DNA of 64,000 nucleotides from Alkaliphilus sp. B6464 (GCF_018141165.1 NZ_CP058557.1:2170001-2234000); one strand, 5' to 3'. Counted from the first letter of the stretch, positions 17,694 through 27,545 are shown. The notes: generated from the letters alone by a model not told the origin. Numbers and translations: made by a program.

Positions 17694-18935
17694 TTGAAGG
17701 CAGAAATTATTTCTATTGGAACAGAATTGTTATTAGGAGAAATAGTTAATACTAATGCACAATATATTGCAAAGGAGTTAGCTGGTTTAGGAATAGATAT
17801 GTATCATCAATCAGTAGTGGGTGATAATGTAAGTAGATTATATGAAGCATACAGAGTTGCGTTCCAAAGGGCAGATTTAATTATTACAACAGGAGGACTT
17901 GGGCCTACAAAAGATGATATGACTAAGGAAATTGCAGCTCAATTTTTAAATAGAAAATTGGTACCTCACAATGAATCATTAAAAATAATAGAGGAGTTTT
18001 TCAGTAAAAGAAATTTGCCTGTAAATGATGGTAATAGGAAACAGGGGTATTTTCCAGAGGGAGCTATTATTTTACCGAATCCTAATGGTACAGCTCCAGC
18101 ATGCATTGTTGAACATAATGATAAAAAATTAATTTTATTACCAGGGCCACCTAGAGAAATGGTTCCACTATTTGAAACCGAGGTTATTCCTTATTTAAAA
18201 AAATATCAAGATAAGGTTTTTGTATTTAAGGTTCTTAATATCTCTGGCATAGGTGAAGGTCATATGGAAGAGATAATAATGGATATTGTGGATAATCAAA
18301 CAAATCCAACAGTAGCCCCATATGCAAAGACTCAAGGTTTAACTCTTAGAATAGCTGCTAGTGGATTTACATATGAGGAAGCGGAAAAACTTATTGTTCC
18401 AGTTGAGAAGCAAATAAGAGATATATTAGGTGATAATATATATGGAGAAGGGGATATTACTTTAGAAGCTGTTGTTGCAGAACTTTTAATGGAAAAGAAA
18501 CTAACTATCGCTACTGCTGAATCTTGTACAGGTGGACTTTTATCAGGAAGACTAATTAACTACCCAGGTATATCTTCAGTTTTTGTGGAGGGCGTTGTTA
18601 CATATAGTAACCAATCTAAAATAAGACTTTTAGATGTAAAGCCAGAAACATTAGAAAAATATGGTGCTGTTAGCCAAGAAGTAGCTAAAGAAATGGCAGA
18701 GGGGATATATAGGGCGGCAGGCACTAACATTGGTATATCGGTTACAGGTATAGCAGGGCCAGCAGGAGAAACTGAAACCAGCCCAGTTGGACTTATTTAC
18801 ATAGGTATTTGTATGAATGGAACCACGAAGGTTAAAAAGCTAAATCTAAGTGGTGATAGAAATAGAATACGTAATATGATAACAACTAGTGCCTTAGATT
18901 TACTCCGAAGAGAAATTATTAACCTCTCTTTCTAA
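17694..18935 (+). CDS. cinA: CinA: competence/damage-inducible protein with nicotinamide-nucleotide amidase domain
   Basis: 413 aa from TTG 17694, which lies 6 bases after TGAGGTGA; the upstream in-frame ATG at 17658 has no site. The N-terminal domain is MoCF-like (IGTELLLGEIVNTN, TTGGLGPTKDD), associated with ADP-ribose pyrophosphatase activity; the C-terminal domain (about 250-413) is the PncC nicotinamide-nucleotide deamidase (TAESCTGG, SVTGIAGP). The protein recycles NMN in pyridine nucleotide salvage. Its last 36 bases overlap the convergent gene on the minus strand. Confidence 0.93.
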   Translation: MKAEIISIGTELLLGEIVNTNAQYIAKELAGLGIDMYHQSVVGDNVSRLYEAYRVAFQRADLIITTGGLGPTKDDMTKEIAAQFLNRKLVPHNESLKIIEEFFSKRNLPVNDGNRKQGYFPEGAIILPNPNGTAPACIVEHNDKKLILLPGPPREMVPLFETEVIPYLKKYQDKVFVFKVLNISGIGEGHMEEIIMDIVDNQTNPTVAPYAKTQGLTLRIAASGFTYEEAEKLIVPVEKQIRDILGDNIYGEGDITLEAVVAELLMEKKLTIATAESCTGGLLSGRLINYPGISSVFVEGVVTYSNQSKIRLLDVKPETLEKYGAVSQEVAKEMAEGIYRAAGTNIGISVTGIAGPAGETETSPVGLIYIGICMNGTTKVKKLNLSGDRNRIRNMITTSALDLLRREIINLSF

Positions 18936-20021
18936 ACGATTAAATATTGAACGAACTCCTTTCCACCAATTTTTATCTTCTGCATATTTTCTATTTATCC
19001 ATTGGAAAGGATCTATTTCATCTGGACGATCTTTACTCAGATTAATTACGGTTCTAGCGGCTATTTGTGATGAATCAATAATATCTGTATTATATTCTTG
19101 CCAGCTAATAAATACATTAAATGGATTATTAATAATCTCCTTAGAAGAAGGGTTTGTTTTAGGAACAAAGCCTTGCTCATGTCCAGCGATAGCAAATAGT
19201 ATTAGAGGGTTTAAGTCAAATTCCCGGGATGTATTTATAATAGATGAAAAGTAAGGTTCTTCTTCTAAAAGGGAGTCTCTACTTTTTAAATATATTTTAA
19301 GTTTATTTTCATCTATATTCTTATATCTGAAGTAGCTTGGTAAATAAGGGTGTTTGTATTCTGTGGTTTCAATCTTAACAATTATATCTTCTTCAGCCTT
19401 TACAGAGTTTGACTGTAAATAGTTCATAAAAAACGAAAAAGATATAAGTAAAAATAATCCAGTGAAGAGCACATTTATAGAACTTAGCTGAAAAGAAGAT
19501 TTTATTTTTTTAAAATTAAACTGTTTACTTAAAATATTTTCTTCTTTACTAGCTGTATAGTTTTCTTCAAGAATTTCTGGATTAATAATACTAGATATAA
19601 CGTGTTCAGTTTTTAGGGGTATAGTATCGTTTTCTTTTATATGAGGAAAATATAGAGAAAGATCTTCTTTACTAATAGGCTTATCTAAATAATAATTAAC
19701 CCAGTCTAATATTACATTTAAAAAATCAGCTTCTTTTACATCTATTGTTGTGAAGGTTTCAAAAATATCATATAGTACTATAGTTTCTTGTTTATATAAC
19801 AATTTATTTTTCAATAAAGTTTCTCTGATTTTATGTTGGTGATCTCTCGGAATAGATTTTAAATACCCATCGATAATACTTCTAATAGAATTAATTAATA
19901 TATCAGCCTGCTTATTTACATCGGAATTAGGGTATTTATTTTCAATATAGGTGCGTAATCGAATAATATCCTGAGCAGTAAGAATCTTATTAGATTTTAA
20001 ATGTTGTACAAAATCACCCAT
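18900..20021 (-). CDS. Membrane-anchored protein with lysozyme-like C-terminal domain
   Basis: 373 aa. A cytoplasmic-type N-terminus of about 180 residues is followed by one transmembrane helix (about 185-203) and an extracellular domain (about 230-373). That domain contains FDLNPLILFAIAGHEQGF and NPFNV, resembling the lysozyme-like/glucosaminidase fold, with E in HEQG a candidate catalytic acid. Likely acts on peptidoglycan, perhaps in sporulation or division; inference. The gene overlaps the cinA 3' end by 36 bp. The N-terminal domain is not recognised. Confidence 0.6.
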   Translation of the reverse strand: MGDFVQHLKSNKILTAQDIIRLRTYIENKYPNSDVNKQADILINSIRSIIDGYLKSIPRDHQHKIRETLLKNKLLYKQETIVLYDIFETFTTIDVKEADFLNVILDWVNYYLDKPISKEDLSLYFPHIKENDTIPLKTEHVISSIINPEILEENYTASKEENILSKQFNFKKIKSSFQLSSINVLFTGLFLLISFSFFMNYLQSNSVKAEEDIIVKIETTEYKHPYLPSYFRYKNIDENKLKIYLKSRDSLLEEEPYFSSIINTSREFDLNPLILFAIAGHEQGFVPKTNPSSKEIINNPFNVFISWQEYNTDIIDSSQIAARTVINLSKDRPDEIDPFQWINRKYAEDKNWWKGVRSIFNRLEREVNNFSSE

Positions 20022-20184
20022 TGAATAATCACATCCTAGTGTTTAGTTAATAATAATTGGAAACTATTAGCATTAAGGATATTATACTTGATTATTTATT
20101 ATTTATCTATAATTTCAAAGGAAATAGTATGTATATATAGAATAACAATACAGAAGTATTAAAACAGTAAGAAGGAGGGAAATT

Positions 20185-23115
20185 ATGCAAATATTAAATA
20201 TAGGTAATGTTTATAACGGATTTCAATTATTAGAAGAGAAGAAAATTAATGAGGTGAATTCAATAGCAAGACTGTTTTATCATAATAAAAGTGGTGCTAA
20301 GTTATTTCACCTGGAAAATGATGATAATAATAAAGTTTTTTCTATTAGTTTTAGAACACCTCCAACGGATAATACTGGTTTGCCGCATATATTAGAACAT
20401 GCTGTGCTATGTGGATCTAAAAAATTTCCATTAAAAGATCCATTTATTGAATTAGCAAAGGGCTCGTTAAATACATATTTAAATGCAATGACTTTTTCTG
20501 ATAAAACTATGTACCCTATTGCTAGTCAAAATGATAAAGACTTTGTTAACTTAATGGATGTATACTTAGATGCAGTTTTGCATCCTAATATATATAATGG
20601 TCCAGAAAGTTTTATGCAAGAAGGGTGGCACTATGAATTAAATAGTCAAGATGATCCACTTTCAATTAAAGGGGTTGTTTATAATGAAATGAAGGGAGCT
20701 TTTTCTTCTCCAGAGCAAGTACTCTTTAGAAAGGTAGAAGAGTCTCTTTTTCCTGATACAGTATATAGATTTGAATCAGGTGGTGATCCAGAATCAATAC
20801 CAGAGCTTACATATGAGCAATTTTTAAACTTTCATAAAACCTATTACCATCCGTCAAATAGCTATATTTATTTATATGGCAATGGCAACTTAATGGAGCA
20901 TTTAAAGTTTATCGATGAAAAATATTTAAACCAATTTGATAAAATACAGATTGATTCAAGTATTAGTATTCAACCTTCATTTAATCAAAGCAAAGAAATA
21001 GAAGAAGTATATTCTATTTCTGAAGATGAAAATGAGAGAAATAAAACATTTATAAGTAAGAATTACGTTATAGGTAACTCTAAGGATTCTGAAAAAGTAT
21101 TAGCATTTAATATTTTAAATTATTTACTTCTAGGGTCTCCAGCTGCACCACTTAAAAAAGCTTTAATTGAGGCAAATATAGGAAAGGATGTTTTTGGCTC
21201 TTTTGATAGTAGCATTATGCAGCCTACTTTCAGTATTGTTGTTAAAAATAGTAACGTTGAAAATAAGGAGTTATTTCTAAAGGTAGTTAAAGATACTTTG
21301 GAAAATCTTGTAGTTAATGGTATTGACAAGAAGATAATTGAGGCCGCAATAAATATTCATGAGTTTAAGCTTAGAGAAGCAGATTATGGACATAGACCTA
21401 AGGGATTAGTCTATAATATAAAGGCAATGAATAGTTGGCTTTATGATGAAGACCCATGGTTACACTTAGAATATGAAAAAAGTTTAAAAAATATTAAAAC
21501 TGCTTTGGTAACTAACTATTTTGAAAGACTAATAAAGGAGGATATACTTAACAACCTTCATACTAGTCTACTAATATTAAAGCCTAAAAAAGGACTTGCA
21601 AGTGAAAAGGATCAAAAAGAAGAAAAAAGACTACAAGAGTATAAGAAACAATTATCAGAAGATGAAGTTATTAAAATCGTAAAGCAGAAGGAAAACCTAG
21701 AAAAGTATCAGAATAGAATAGAAACAGATGAAGCATTAGCAACAATACCTCTACTGAGTAGAGAGGATATTAAAAGAGAAGTTGAAGATATACCTTTAAT
21801 TAAGTTTGTTGAGAAGGATGTTAATATTTTACATCATTCAATTTTCACTAATGGTATTACATACGTCAATTTATTTTTTGATACAACATCGGTACCACAA
21901 GAATTAGTTCCATATACAGTGTTATTATCTAGTCTTTTAGGAAAGGTTAGAACAGAAAATCACGGCTATGAAGAACTATCAAACTTAATAAATATTAATA
22001 CTGGCGGCATTTACGCTAAGGTAGAGACGTACTCGTTTAAATATAGTCATAAAGAATTTTTACCTAAATTTGTTCTTAGATCATCTGCATTAACTAGCAA
22101 TATTAAAAGTTTATTTGTACTGTTAACTGAGCTTATAAATAGTACAAAATTTGATGAATCAAATAGAATTAAAGAAGTTATTGGTGAAACAAAGTCTCGA
22201 TTAGAGATGGCTATTTTTGATCAAGGACATGTTATGGCAGCTAGAAGGGTTAATTCATATTTTTCTCCTATTGGCCAATATATAGAAAATACATATGGTA
22301 TTTCTTATTACATGTTTATATCTAATTTAGATAGTGAGTTTGATGAAAAGCAAGAAGAAATATTGGAAAACTTAAAGAAAGTATATAATATGATTTTCAA
22401 TAAGAATAATATGTTAATAAGTATTAGCTCAGACAAAGCAGACTTTGAAATTGTGAGAGAAGAAGCAGTATCCCTTATTGAAAGATTGCCTAATTGTAAA
22501 TTTGAGAAATATAAATATTCTTTTGATTTTACTCCTAAAAATGAAGGTTTATTAACATCAAGCAAAGTACAATATGTAGCAAAAGGATATAATTTTAAAG
22601 AATTGGGATATGGATATTTAGGGCATATGCAAGTATTGAAAACAATAGTGAGTCTAGATTACCTTTGGAATAAAGTACGGGTAGCTGGTGGTGCTTATGG
22701 ATCCTTAGCTAACTTTTCTAAAAGTGGAAATCTTATATTTAGTTCTTATCGAGATCCTAATTTAAAAGAGACACTTCATGTATACGATGATATGTCTAAG
22801 TACATAGAAGCTTTTGATGCAGATGAACGAGAAATGCGAAAATATATTATTGGTACAATCAGTAATATGGATACACCTTTAAGTCCATTTATGAAGGGAG
22901 ATAAAGCTACTAGTTATTATATTAGTGGTATAACTTTAGATGAACTTCAAAGGGAGAGGGATGAAGTTTTAAATACAACTGTAGAAGATATAAGAAAATA
23001 TTCTGCTTTATTAACGGATTCTATGAAGAAAAATTATTTGTGTGTTCTAGGAAATGAACGTAAGATAAAAGAGAGCAAAGAGCAATTTAATAATCTTGTT
23101 AAAGTGTTTCTATAA
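20185..23115 (+). CDS. M16C family metallopeptidase (presequence protease / falcilysin type)
   Basis: 976 aa, full length for M16C peptidases, which form a closed chamber and degrade unfolded peptides. The inverted zinc motif H68-x-x-E71-H72 (LPHILEH) is intact, with the downstream Glu region (YNEMKGAFSS) also present. Middle and C-terminal M16-like domains follow (LSSLLGK, NINTGGIYAKVE; later GAYGSLANF). Cytoplasmic, no signal peptide. ATG follows AAGGAGGG. Single gene; the 294-bp gap after it (23116-23409) holds no gene and only AT-rich DNA. Confidence 0.92.
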   Translation: MQILNIGNVYNGFQLLEEKKINEVNSIARLFYHNKSGAKLFHLENDDNNKVFSISFRTPPTDNTGLPHILEHAVLCGSKKFPLKDPFIELAKGSLNTYLNAMTFSDKTMYPIASQNDKDFVNLMDVYLDAVLHPNIYNGPESFMQEGWHYELNSQDDPLSIKGVVYNEMKGAFSSPEQVLFRKVEESLFPDTVYRFESGGDPESIPELTYEQFLNFHKTYYHPSNSYIYLYGNGNLMEHLKFIDEKYLNQFDKIQIDSSISIQPSFNQSKEIEEVYSISEDENERNKTFISKNYVIGNSKDSEKVLAFNILNYLLLGSPAAPLKKALIEANIGKDVFGSFDSSIMQPTFSIVVKNSNVENKELFLKVVKDTLENLVVNGIDKKIIEAAINIHEFKLREADYGHRPKGLVYNIKAMNSWLYDEDPWLHLEYEKSLKNIKTALVTNYFERLIKEDILNNLHTSLLILKPKKGLASEKDQKEEKRLQEYKKQLSEDEVIKIVKQKENLEKYQNRIETDEALATIPLLSREDIKREVEDIPLIKFVEKDVNILHHSIFTNGITYVNLFFDTTSVPQELVPYTVLLSSLLGKVRTENHGYEELSNLININTGGIYAKVETYSFKYSHKEFLPKFVLRSSALTSNIKSLFVLLTELINSTKFDESNRIKEVIGETKSRLEMAIFDQGHVMAARRVNSYFSPIGQYIENTYGISYYMFISNLDSEFDEKQEEILENLKKVYNMIFNKNNMLISISSDKADFEIVREEAVSLIERLPNCKFEKYKYSFDFTPKNEGLLTSSKVQYVAKGYNFKELGYGYLGHMQVLKTIVSLDYLWNKVRVAGGAYGSLANFSKSGNLIFSSYRDPNLKETLHVYDDMSKYIEAFDADEREMRKYIIGTISNMDTPLSPFMKGDKATSYYISGITLDELQRERDEVLNTTVEDIRKYSALLTDSMKKNYLCVLGNERKIKESKEQFNNLVKVFL

Positions 23116-23409
23116 TAAATAATGTAAATATTAATTATTGTTAATATTTTGACTAATGTACTTGTAAAAATTAGTATTTTAGGTTATTTTAAATATGTAG
23201 ATCTTAATTTATAATATAAATGTAGTATAAGGTATTCTCACCATACTAATTATCATATTGTACAGTATAATTAACTTAATAGCTCACTATATTATGGGCA
23301 TAATATTATATGCAATGCAAATTTTACTTGTGAATATCTTTCTATGTATTGTAGTGTATAAATTGGTAACAATTAATAATCTATTAATTAAATAATAGGA
23401 GGCGTTAGT

Positions 23410-24363
23410 ATGAAAAAGATTTTAGTAACTGGAGCACTGGGACAAATAGGATCTGAACTAGTTATGAATTTAAGAGAAGCTTATGGTAATGATAATGTTA
23501 TTGCCAGCGACATAAGCACGAAAGGCTCTCAAGAAGCTATAGAGTCTGGTCCTTTCGAAGTAATAGACGTTGTAGATGGGAAAAGAATCGATGAAGTAGT
23601 TAAAAAGTATAATGTAGATACAGTTTATCATTTAGCTGCACTTTTATCTGCAACAGGAGAAAAAAATCCTTCATTGGCATGGAATATTAACATGGGTGGA
23701 CTATTCAATGTATTAGAAGTTGCAAGAGAAAATAATTGTGCAGTTTGTACACCAAGTTCAATTGCCGCTTTTGGACCATCTACACCAAAAGATAACACGC
23801 CTCAAGATACTTTAATGAGACCTACAACTATGTATGGAGTTACTAAAGTTGCAGGAGAGCTACTTTGTGATTACTACCATCAAAAATATAATATTGATAC
23901 TAGAGGAGTTAGATTCCCAGGTTTAATTTCGTACAAGTCTTTACCTGGTGGTGGAACTACAGATTATGCAGTACATATATTCTATGAAGCAATAAAAAAC
24001 AAAAAGTATGCATCTTTTATAGATAAAGGTACATTTATGGATATGATGTATATGCCAGATGCAATAGATGCATTAATTCAACTGATGGAAGCAGATCCAT
24101 CTAAGTTAGTTCATAGAAATGCATTTAATATTACAGCAATGAGCTTTGATCCAGAAATGCTTGGTGCTGAAATTAAAAAGCATATTCCAGAATTTGTGCT
24201 AGAATATGATGTAAATCCTGATATACAAAAAATAGCAGATTCTTGGCCAAATTCATTAGATGATAGTGAAGCTCGTAAAGAATGGGGTTGGAATCCGAAG
24301 TATGATTTAGCAGCTATGACAAAGGATATGTTAGAGCAGCTTACTATTAAATTAAAAGGATAA
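23410..24363 (+). CDS. L-threonine 3-dehydrogenase-like SDR (NAD-dependent epimerase fold)
   Basis: 317 aa extended SDR. The Rossmann motif is TGALGQIGSE at the N-terminus, YHLAALLS follows, and the catalytic pair is Y-x3-K (YGVTK) with PSSIAAFG supplying the Ser region. The pattern GQIGSEL and the size match SDR-type L-threonine 3-dehydrogenases, which oxidise threonine to 2-amino-3-oxobutyrate. No KBL (glycine C-acetyltransferase) gene is adjacent. ATG follows AGGAGG. Confidence 0.82.
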   Translation: MKKILVTGALGQIGSELVMNLREAYGNDNVIASDISTKGSQEAIESGPFEVIDVVDGKRIDEVVKKYNVDTVYHLAALLSATGEKNPSLAWNINMGGLFNVLEVARENNCAVCTPSSIAAFGPSTPKDNTPQDTLMRPTTMYGVTKVAGELLCDYYHQKYNIDTRGVRFPGLISYKSLPGGGTTDYAVHIFYEAIKNKKYASFIDKGTFMDMMYMPDAIDALIQLMEADPSKLVHRNAFNITAMSFDPEMLGAEIKKHIPEFVLEYDVNPDIQKIADSWPNSLDDSEARKEWGWNPKYDLAAMTKDMLEQLTIKLKG

Positions 24364-24377
24364 TATCTTAATTATAA

Positions 24378-24403
24378 GAAACTACCTTGGATAAGGTGGT
24401 TTC
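24378..24403 (+). terminator. Terminator after dehydrogenase gene
   Basis: GAAACTACCTT and AAGGTGGTTTC arms around GGAT, then TTTGTT. Confidence 0.75.
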
Positions 24404-24444
24404 TTTGTTAGTTAAAGTAGAAAAATAAAAAACAATTAACATGA

Positions 24445-24488
24445 TGATAATAATTATCATTTACAACATTTTATTTCTATGATACAAT
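24445..24488 (+). promoter_or_regulatory. Fur-type box overlapping S4 paralog promoter
   Basis: TGATAATAATTATCA (24445-24459) is a perfect 7-1-7 palindrome identical to the classical Bacillus Fur box. It abuts a TTTACA-17-TACAAT promoter (24460-24488). A repressor bound here would block the S4 paralog gene. Fur or the related Zur could be the regulator; the zinc-free nature of the S4 protein makes Zur worth considering. Confidence 0.7.
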
Positions 24489-24551
24489 TTGTTTATACAA
24501 ATTGTGTATTTACCGCGGCTAATTTAGGTATATATGCGAGGAGGAAATAAT

Positions 24552-25145
24552 TTGGCAAAAATAATGGGACCAAGATTTAAACTAAGCAGAAGCTTAGGTG
24601 TAAATATTTATGGTCATCCAAAAGCAATGAATAGAGCAGGTAAAACACCTGGTAGAGCAAGTAGAAAACTTTCTAACTATGGACTACAATTATTAGAAAA
24701 ACAAAAATTAAGAGCGTATTATGGTGTATTAGAAAAACAATTTATAAGATATGTAGATATGGCTATGAAGGCACCTGGTTTATCTGGAGAGGTTCTAATA
24801 CAAAAGTTGGAATGTAGATTAGATAATATAGTGTATAGAATAGGACTGGCCAGTTCTATTAGAGAAGCAAGACAAATGGTAAATCATGGACACATTTTAG
24901 TTAACGGAAAGAAAGTGGATATACCATCATTTAGTATTAATCCTGAAGATATTATAGCTCTACGTGAAAAGTCACAAAAAATTGAAAAATATATAGAAAA
25001 CATTCAAAATAGGAATTATGTAGTTGATTATGTAGAAGCAAATCCAGCTAGTTTTAGTGGAAAATTATTAAGATTACCAAATAGACAAGAAATACCTGTT
25101 GATGTTAATGAGCAACTAGTAATTGAATTTTACTCCAAAAGATAA
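24552..25145 (+). CDS. rpsD: 30S ribosomal protein S4, zinc-less (C-minus) paralog
   Basis: 197 aa from TTG 24552 (GAGGAGG site 7 bases upstream). S4 binds 16S rRNA and starts small-subunit assembly. The N-terminal domain reads [12 protein letters not shown] without the CxxC...C zinc cysteines of C-plus S4; the S4 RNA-binding domain (about 90-155: [25 protein letters not shown]-like) is intact. It stands alone, not in a ribosomal operon. The Fur-type box directly upstream suggests induction under metal limitation as a replacement for zinc-dependent S4; this is inference. Confidence 0.92.
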   Translation: MAKIMGPRFKLSRSLGVNIYGHPKAMNRAGKTPGRASRKLSNYGLQLLEKQKLRAYYGVLEKQFIRYVDMAMKAPGLSGEVLIQKLECRLDNIVYRIGLASSIREARQMVNHGHILVNGKKVDIPSFSINPEDIIALREKSQKIEKYIENIQNRNYVVDYVEANPASFSGKLLRLPNRQEIPVDVNEQLVIEFYSKR

Positions 25146-25151
25146 TTATAT

Positions 25152-25187
25152 AAAAAAGAAGAATCTTCTTAATAGATTCTTCTTTTT
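25152..25187 (+). terminator. Symmetric terminator after S4 gene
   Basis: AAAAAAGAAGAATCT and AGATTCTTCTTTTTT arms. The same arms recur at 36482-36517 with the loop in reverse-complement order. Confidence 0.88.
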
Positions 25188-25211
25188 TATATAATTAGTA
25201 CTATTGATTGA

Positions 25212-25412
25212 ATGATGGTTATTAAGAAAATATTTAATAGAGAAAAAGGAAGGCAATTTACAGATTTTGCACATTCATTTCATCGATGTGAAGACATAAG
25301 TCCTAGACTAGGTCACGAAATATCTTTTAAGCTTATAGAGAAAGGAAAATTCAAAAATTTTGAAATATTAGTCGCAACTCATATAGATAAAAATTATTTG
25401 TATACTCATTAA
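25212..25412 (+). pseudogene. Relaxase/mobilization nuclease fragment
   Basis: 66 codons. The segment HSFHRCEDISPRLGHEI...F-K-N-F-E-I-L-V-A-T-H-I-D-K resembles the core of MobA/VirD2-like relaxases, in which a conserved ATH-x-D-K motif with metal-binding His follows. The fragment ends at a TAA right where the family continues toward its HxH cluster, and nothing before it supplies the nicking Tyr. It is a remnant of a mobilizable element and marks the left boundary of the accessory region. Confidence 0.55.
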
Positions 25413-25544
25413 GCTGCTTTGAAGGTCAAGCTCTTAAAGAGAAAATTAAAGAAAAAGGCGAAGGTTTAGATTGGGAAAGATAGCTATTAACCAAATAGGC
25501 TAAAAAGTTAGTTCTTTTTTAGTTTTTATCAGGAGGGGATTTAA

Positions 25545-25721
25545 ATGTCAGTAGAGGAAAGATTAGAAAATTTAAAAGAGGAGCTTAATTTAGCAATTGA
25601 AGATACGGAGCCTTTAACTAGCAAGGAAATAGTAAATCTAAGTCAGGAGCTAGATGAACTAATAGTTTTAGAATGTAGATTAAGGCTAGAGAAGTATAAC
25701 TCTTCAAAAGAAGATATTTAA
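25545..25721 (+). CDS. Spo0E-like sporulation regulator
   Basis: 58 aa with a strong AGGAGGGG site. The SQELDEL signature of Spo0E-like aspartyl-phosphate phosphatases is present (LSQELDELI, residues about 31-39) after an N-terminal helix. These small proteins dephosphorylate response regulators such as Spo0A and so delay sporulation. Family members are usually 50-85 aa. It sits next to a small membrane protein gene, 21 bases downstream. Confidence 0.8.
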   Translation: MSVEERLENLKEELNLAIEDTEPLTSKEIVNLSQELDELIVLECRLRLEKYNSSKEDI

Positions 25722-25742
25722 GAAAGAAGGTGATAGCATAAT

Positions 25743-25997
25743 TTGCTATCAGGAGAAACTACTAATTTAAATATTCCAAAACTAAAAGATTGTGTAGAGA
25801 GCTTTATGTCTAGTAGACAGCGTTTAAAGCTCTTTTTATATTTTATAGCCTTTAATTTTCTAGTTAGTATAGGCTTTTATTTTTACAATGATAAGGCGTA
25901 TCAAAGAAAATTTATTGAAGTAAAAAAACAGAATAGAATTTATATAATCAGCATAAAACAACGGATGCAACCAATGGTTGACAAAGTTCAAGCTTAA
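25743..25997 (+). CDS. Small single-pass membrane protein
   Basis: 84 aa if started at TTG 25743, after AAGAAGGTGA; ATG 25807 is an alternative. One transmembrane helix (about 31-47: LFLYFIAFNFLVSIGFYFY) with a basic C-terminal tail. No family recognised. It follows the Spo0E-like gene and may be co-transcribed with it. Confidence 0.5.
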   Translation: MLSGETTNLNIPKLKDCVESFMSSRQRLKLFLYFIAFNFLVSIGFYFYNDKAYQRKFIEVKKQNRIYIISIKQRMQPMVDKVQA

Positions 25998-26060
25998 ATT
26001 GGTAGACTGTAACCACTAAATTTACTATTATTATAAATATATTGAGAAGGAGATGGTAAA

Positions 26061-26597
26061 ATGACGATAGGAGAAAAAATACAAATAAACAGAAAGTCAT
26101 TGGGTCTTTCACAAGAGCAACTTGGAGAGAAGGTCGGAGTTTCAAGACAAGCCGTATCAAAATGGGAACAAGGTACTGCAATGCCAGAATTAGATAAAGT
26201 AATTACATTAAGTAAAGTGTTTTCCATTTCAACTGATGATTTATTGGGCAACACTGATGCTGAAACGGATAAGTACTCGAATAATGTATCTATTGAAAAC
26301 AACGTAAATAACTCCGTTAATAATTTCAAAAATTTCTTAAGGAGAAACTGGTACCGCGGTGGATACTTATTTATAATTTGGGGTTGTTTAACTGTCGCAA
26401 TGTCACTTGGAGTTGCCTCTTCATGGAGAAAAATGCACTTGCCTGGAATGATGCTTACTGGACAGGTAGTTGAAACAAATCTATTTTTTTATGCAATGAA
26501 ACAACCACTTGTTCAGATTATTATACCTATTGGCATAATCGCTATTATTTTTGGTACAGTAGTTATAATTTATGGAACGATAAAAAATAAAAAGTAA
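26061..26597 (+). CDS. XRE-family HTH regulator with C-terminal membrane segments
   Basis: 178 aa. Residues about 4-60 form a classical XRE helix-turn-helix (LSQEQLGEKVGVSRQAVSKWE). After a polar linker there are two hydrophobic segments (about 97-120 and 148-172), so the regulator is likely membrane-bound. The family is common in Firmicutes, often autoregulated or controlling neighbouring genes. ATG follows GAAGGAGATGG. No clear target gene next to it. Confidence 0.85.
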   Translation: MTIGEKIQINRKSLGLSQEQLGEKVGVSRQAVSKWEQGTAMPELDKVITLSKVFSISTDDLLGNTDAETDKYSNNVSIENNVNNSVNNFKNFLRRNWYRGGYLFIIWGCLTVAMSLGVASSWRKMHLPGMMLTGQVVETNLFFYAMKQPLVQIIIPIGIIAIIFGTVVIIYGTIKNKK

Positions 26598-26665
26598 ATT
26601 AAAGTGTAAAATATATACTGTATGTTATGTGCATAACCCTTAGGATCAGTTAATACACATTGTTT

Positions 26666-26796
26666 GTAATATTATTAGCAAGAATAAGATTTTAAACCAT
26701 CTATAATCTTCTACTATAAAATACGAATATTTTGTTTTAATACCGTATTATTCAGAAATGAATTTTACGGTATTTCTATGTTGCATTTCAAGTATT
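26666..26796 (+). repeat. Array repeat, copy 1 (lead-in and hairpin only)
   Basis: Contains the AT-rich lead-in block, the hairpin (26740-26773: ACCGTA, ATTCA-GAAA-TGAAT, TACGGT) and the ATGTTGCATTTCAAGTATT start of the middle block. It then breaks off directly into a hydrolase gene fragment. First copy of the array on the left. Confidence 0.85.
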
Positions 26797-26807
26797 AAGC
26801 GAAAAAA

Positions 26808-26954
26808 GTGGAGGAACTTTCGGAAAATGCTATAGATAATCTTGAACAAGGTGAAATAATCTACTTAGATTGCTCTCACTACATCCATGCTATTGAATAT
26901 AAGAAAATAGCGAAAGAATCAAAAAGATTTATAGAAAGTTTGAGATACGAATAA
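26808..26954 (+). pseudogene. Alpha/beta-hydrolase 3' fragment
   Basis: 49 codons reading ELSENAIDNLEQG...YLDCSHYIHAIEY...I, the typical C-terminal segment of alpha/beta-hydrolases that carries the catalytic His (SHYIH). There is no upstream part; the fragment joins directly onto repeat copy 1. 26955-27108 holds a further short piece resembling the repeat (ATGCAATTTAAGAATTATA, 27012-27030). Confidence 0.6.
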
Positions 26955-27108
26955 AGAGTTTGGTTTATTCTTAGATTTAATACATACCAATTAAGAAGGA
27001 TTTAAGGAATTATGCAATTTAAGAATTATAGTTTTAAAGACATAATTTATGATATTTGGTATAATATCATAAATAGAGGGCGAGGGAATTAAAGGAGGTT
27101 TTTATAAA

Positions 27109-27480
27109 ATGACTAATGAAGAGTTTCAAAAATTAATATTAGAGAAACTGGTGGGCATTGAAAAAGGACAAAGAAATCTTGAAAAAGTTCAGCTGGAAAT
27201 CTCAGATAGAGTAATAGTACTAGAAGGAAATATTAATGCAATACAGGAACAAACTATAACTTTATCAGAATTTAGAGAAGAAACTAAAGAAAATTTTTCT
27301 GCTTTATTTAATAAAGTAGAAGGCATAGAAAATAAGTTAGATGATATTGAATCCAATAACGCAAATAGGCATTTAGATTTAGGAAGTGGTATGAATGCAT
27401 TAAGAGAAGATTTAAATGCTATTGAAATAGTTACATCAAAAAATTGGAATGATATTGCAAAACTAAAAACAGTAAGATAA
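27109..27480 (+). CDS. Coiled-coil protein of unknown function
   Basis: 123 aa, strongly charged, with heptad-like hydrophobic spacing over about 5-110; no Cys, no membrane segment. The pattern (EEFQKLILEKL...G-I-E-K-G-Q) recalls small coiled-coil proteins common near mobile DNA in clostridia, but no function is known to me. ATG follows a strong AAAGGAGG site. Confidence 0.75.
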   Translation: MTNEEFQKLILEKLVGIEKGQRNLEKVQLEISDRVIVLEGNINAIQEQTITLSEFREETKENFSALFNKVEGIENKLDDIESNNANRHLDLGSGMNALREDLNAIEIVTSKNWNDIAKLKTVR

Positions 27481-27515
27481 TAACTAATTCTAGAAATCCA
27501 ATTAGAATAAGATTA

Positions 27516-27545
27516 TTGAAATAGAACCAATAGGTATGATATTAT
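27516..27545 (+). promoter_or_regulatory. Promoter of type I toxin gene 1
   Basis: TTGAAA and TATTAT with an 18-base spacer, about 75 bases before the toxin start. The paralogous locus has a similar TTGATA...TATTAT arrangement (60069-60099). Confidence 0.5.
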
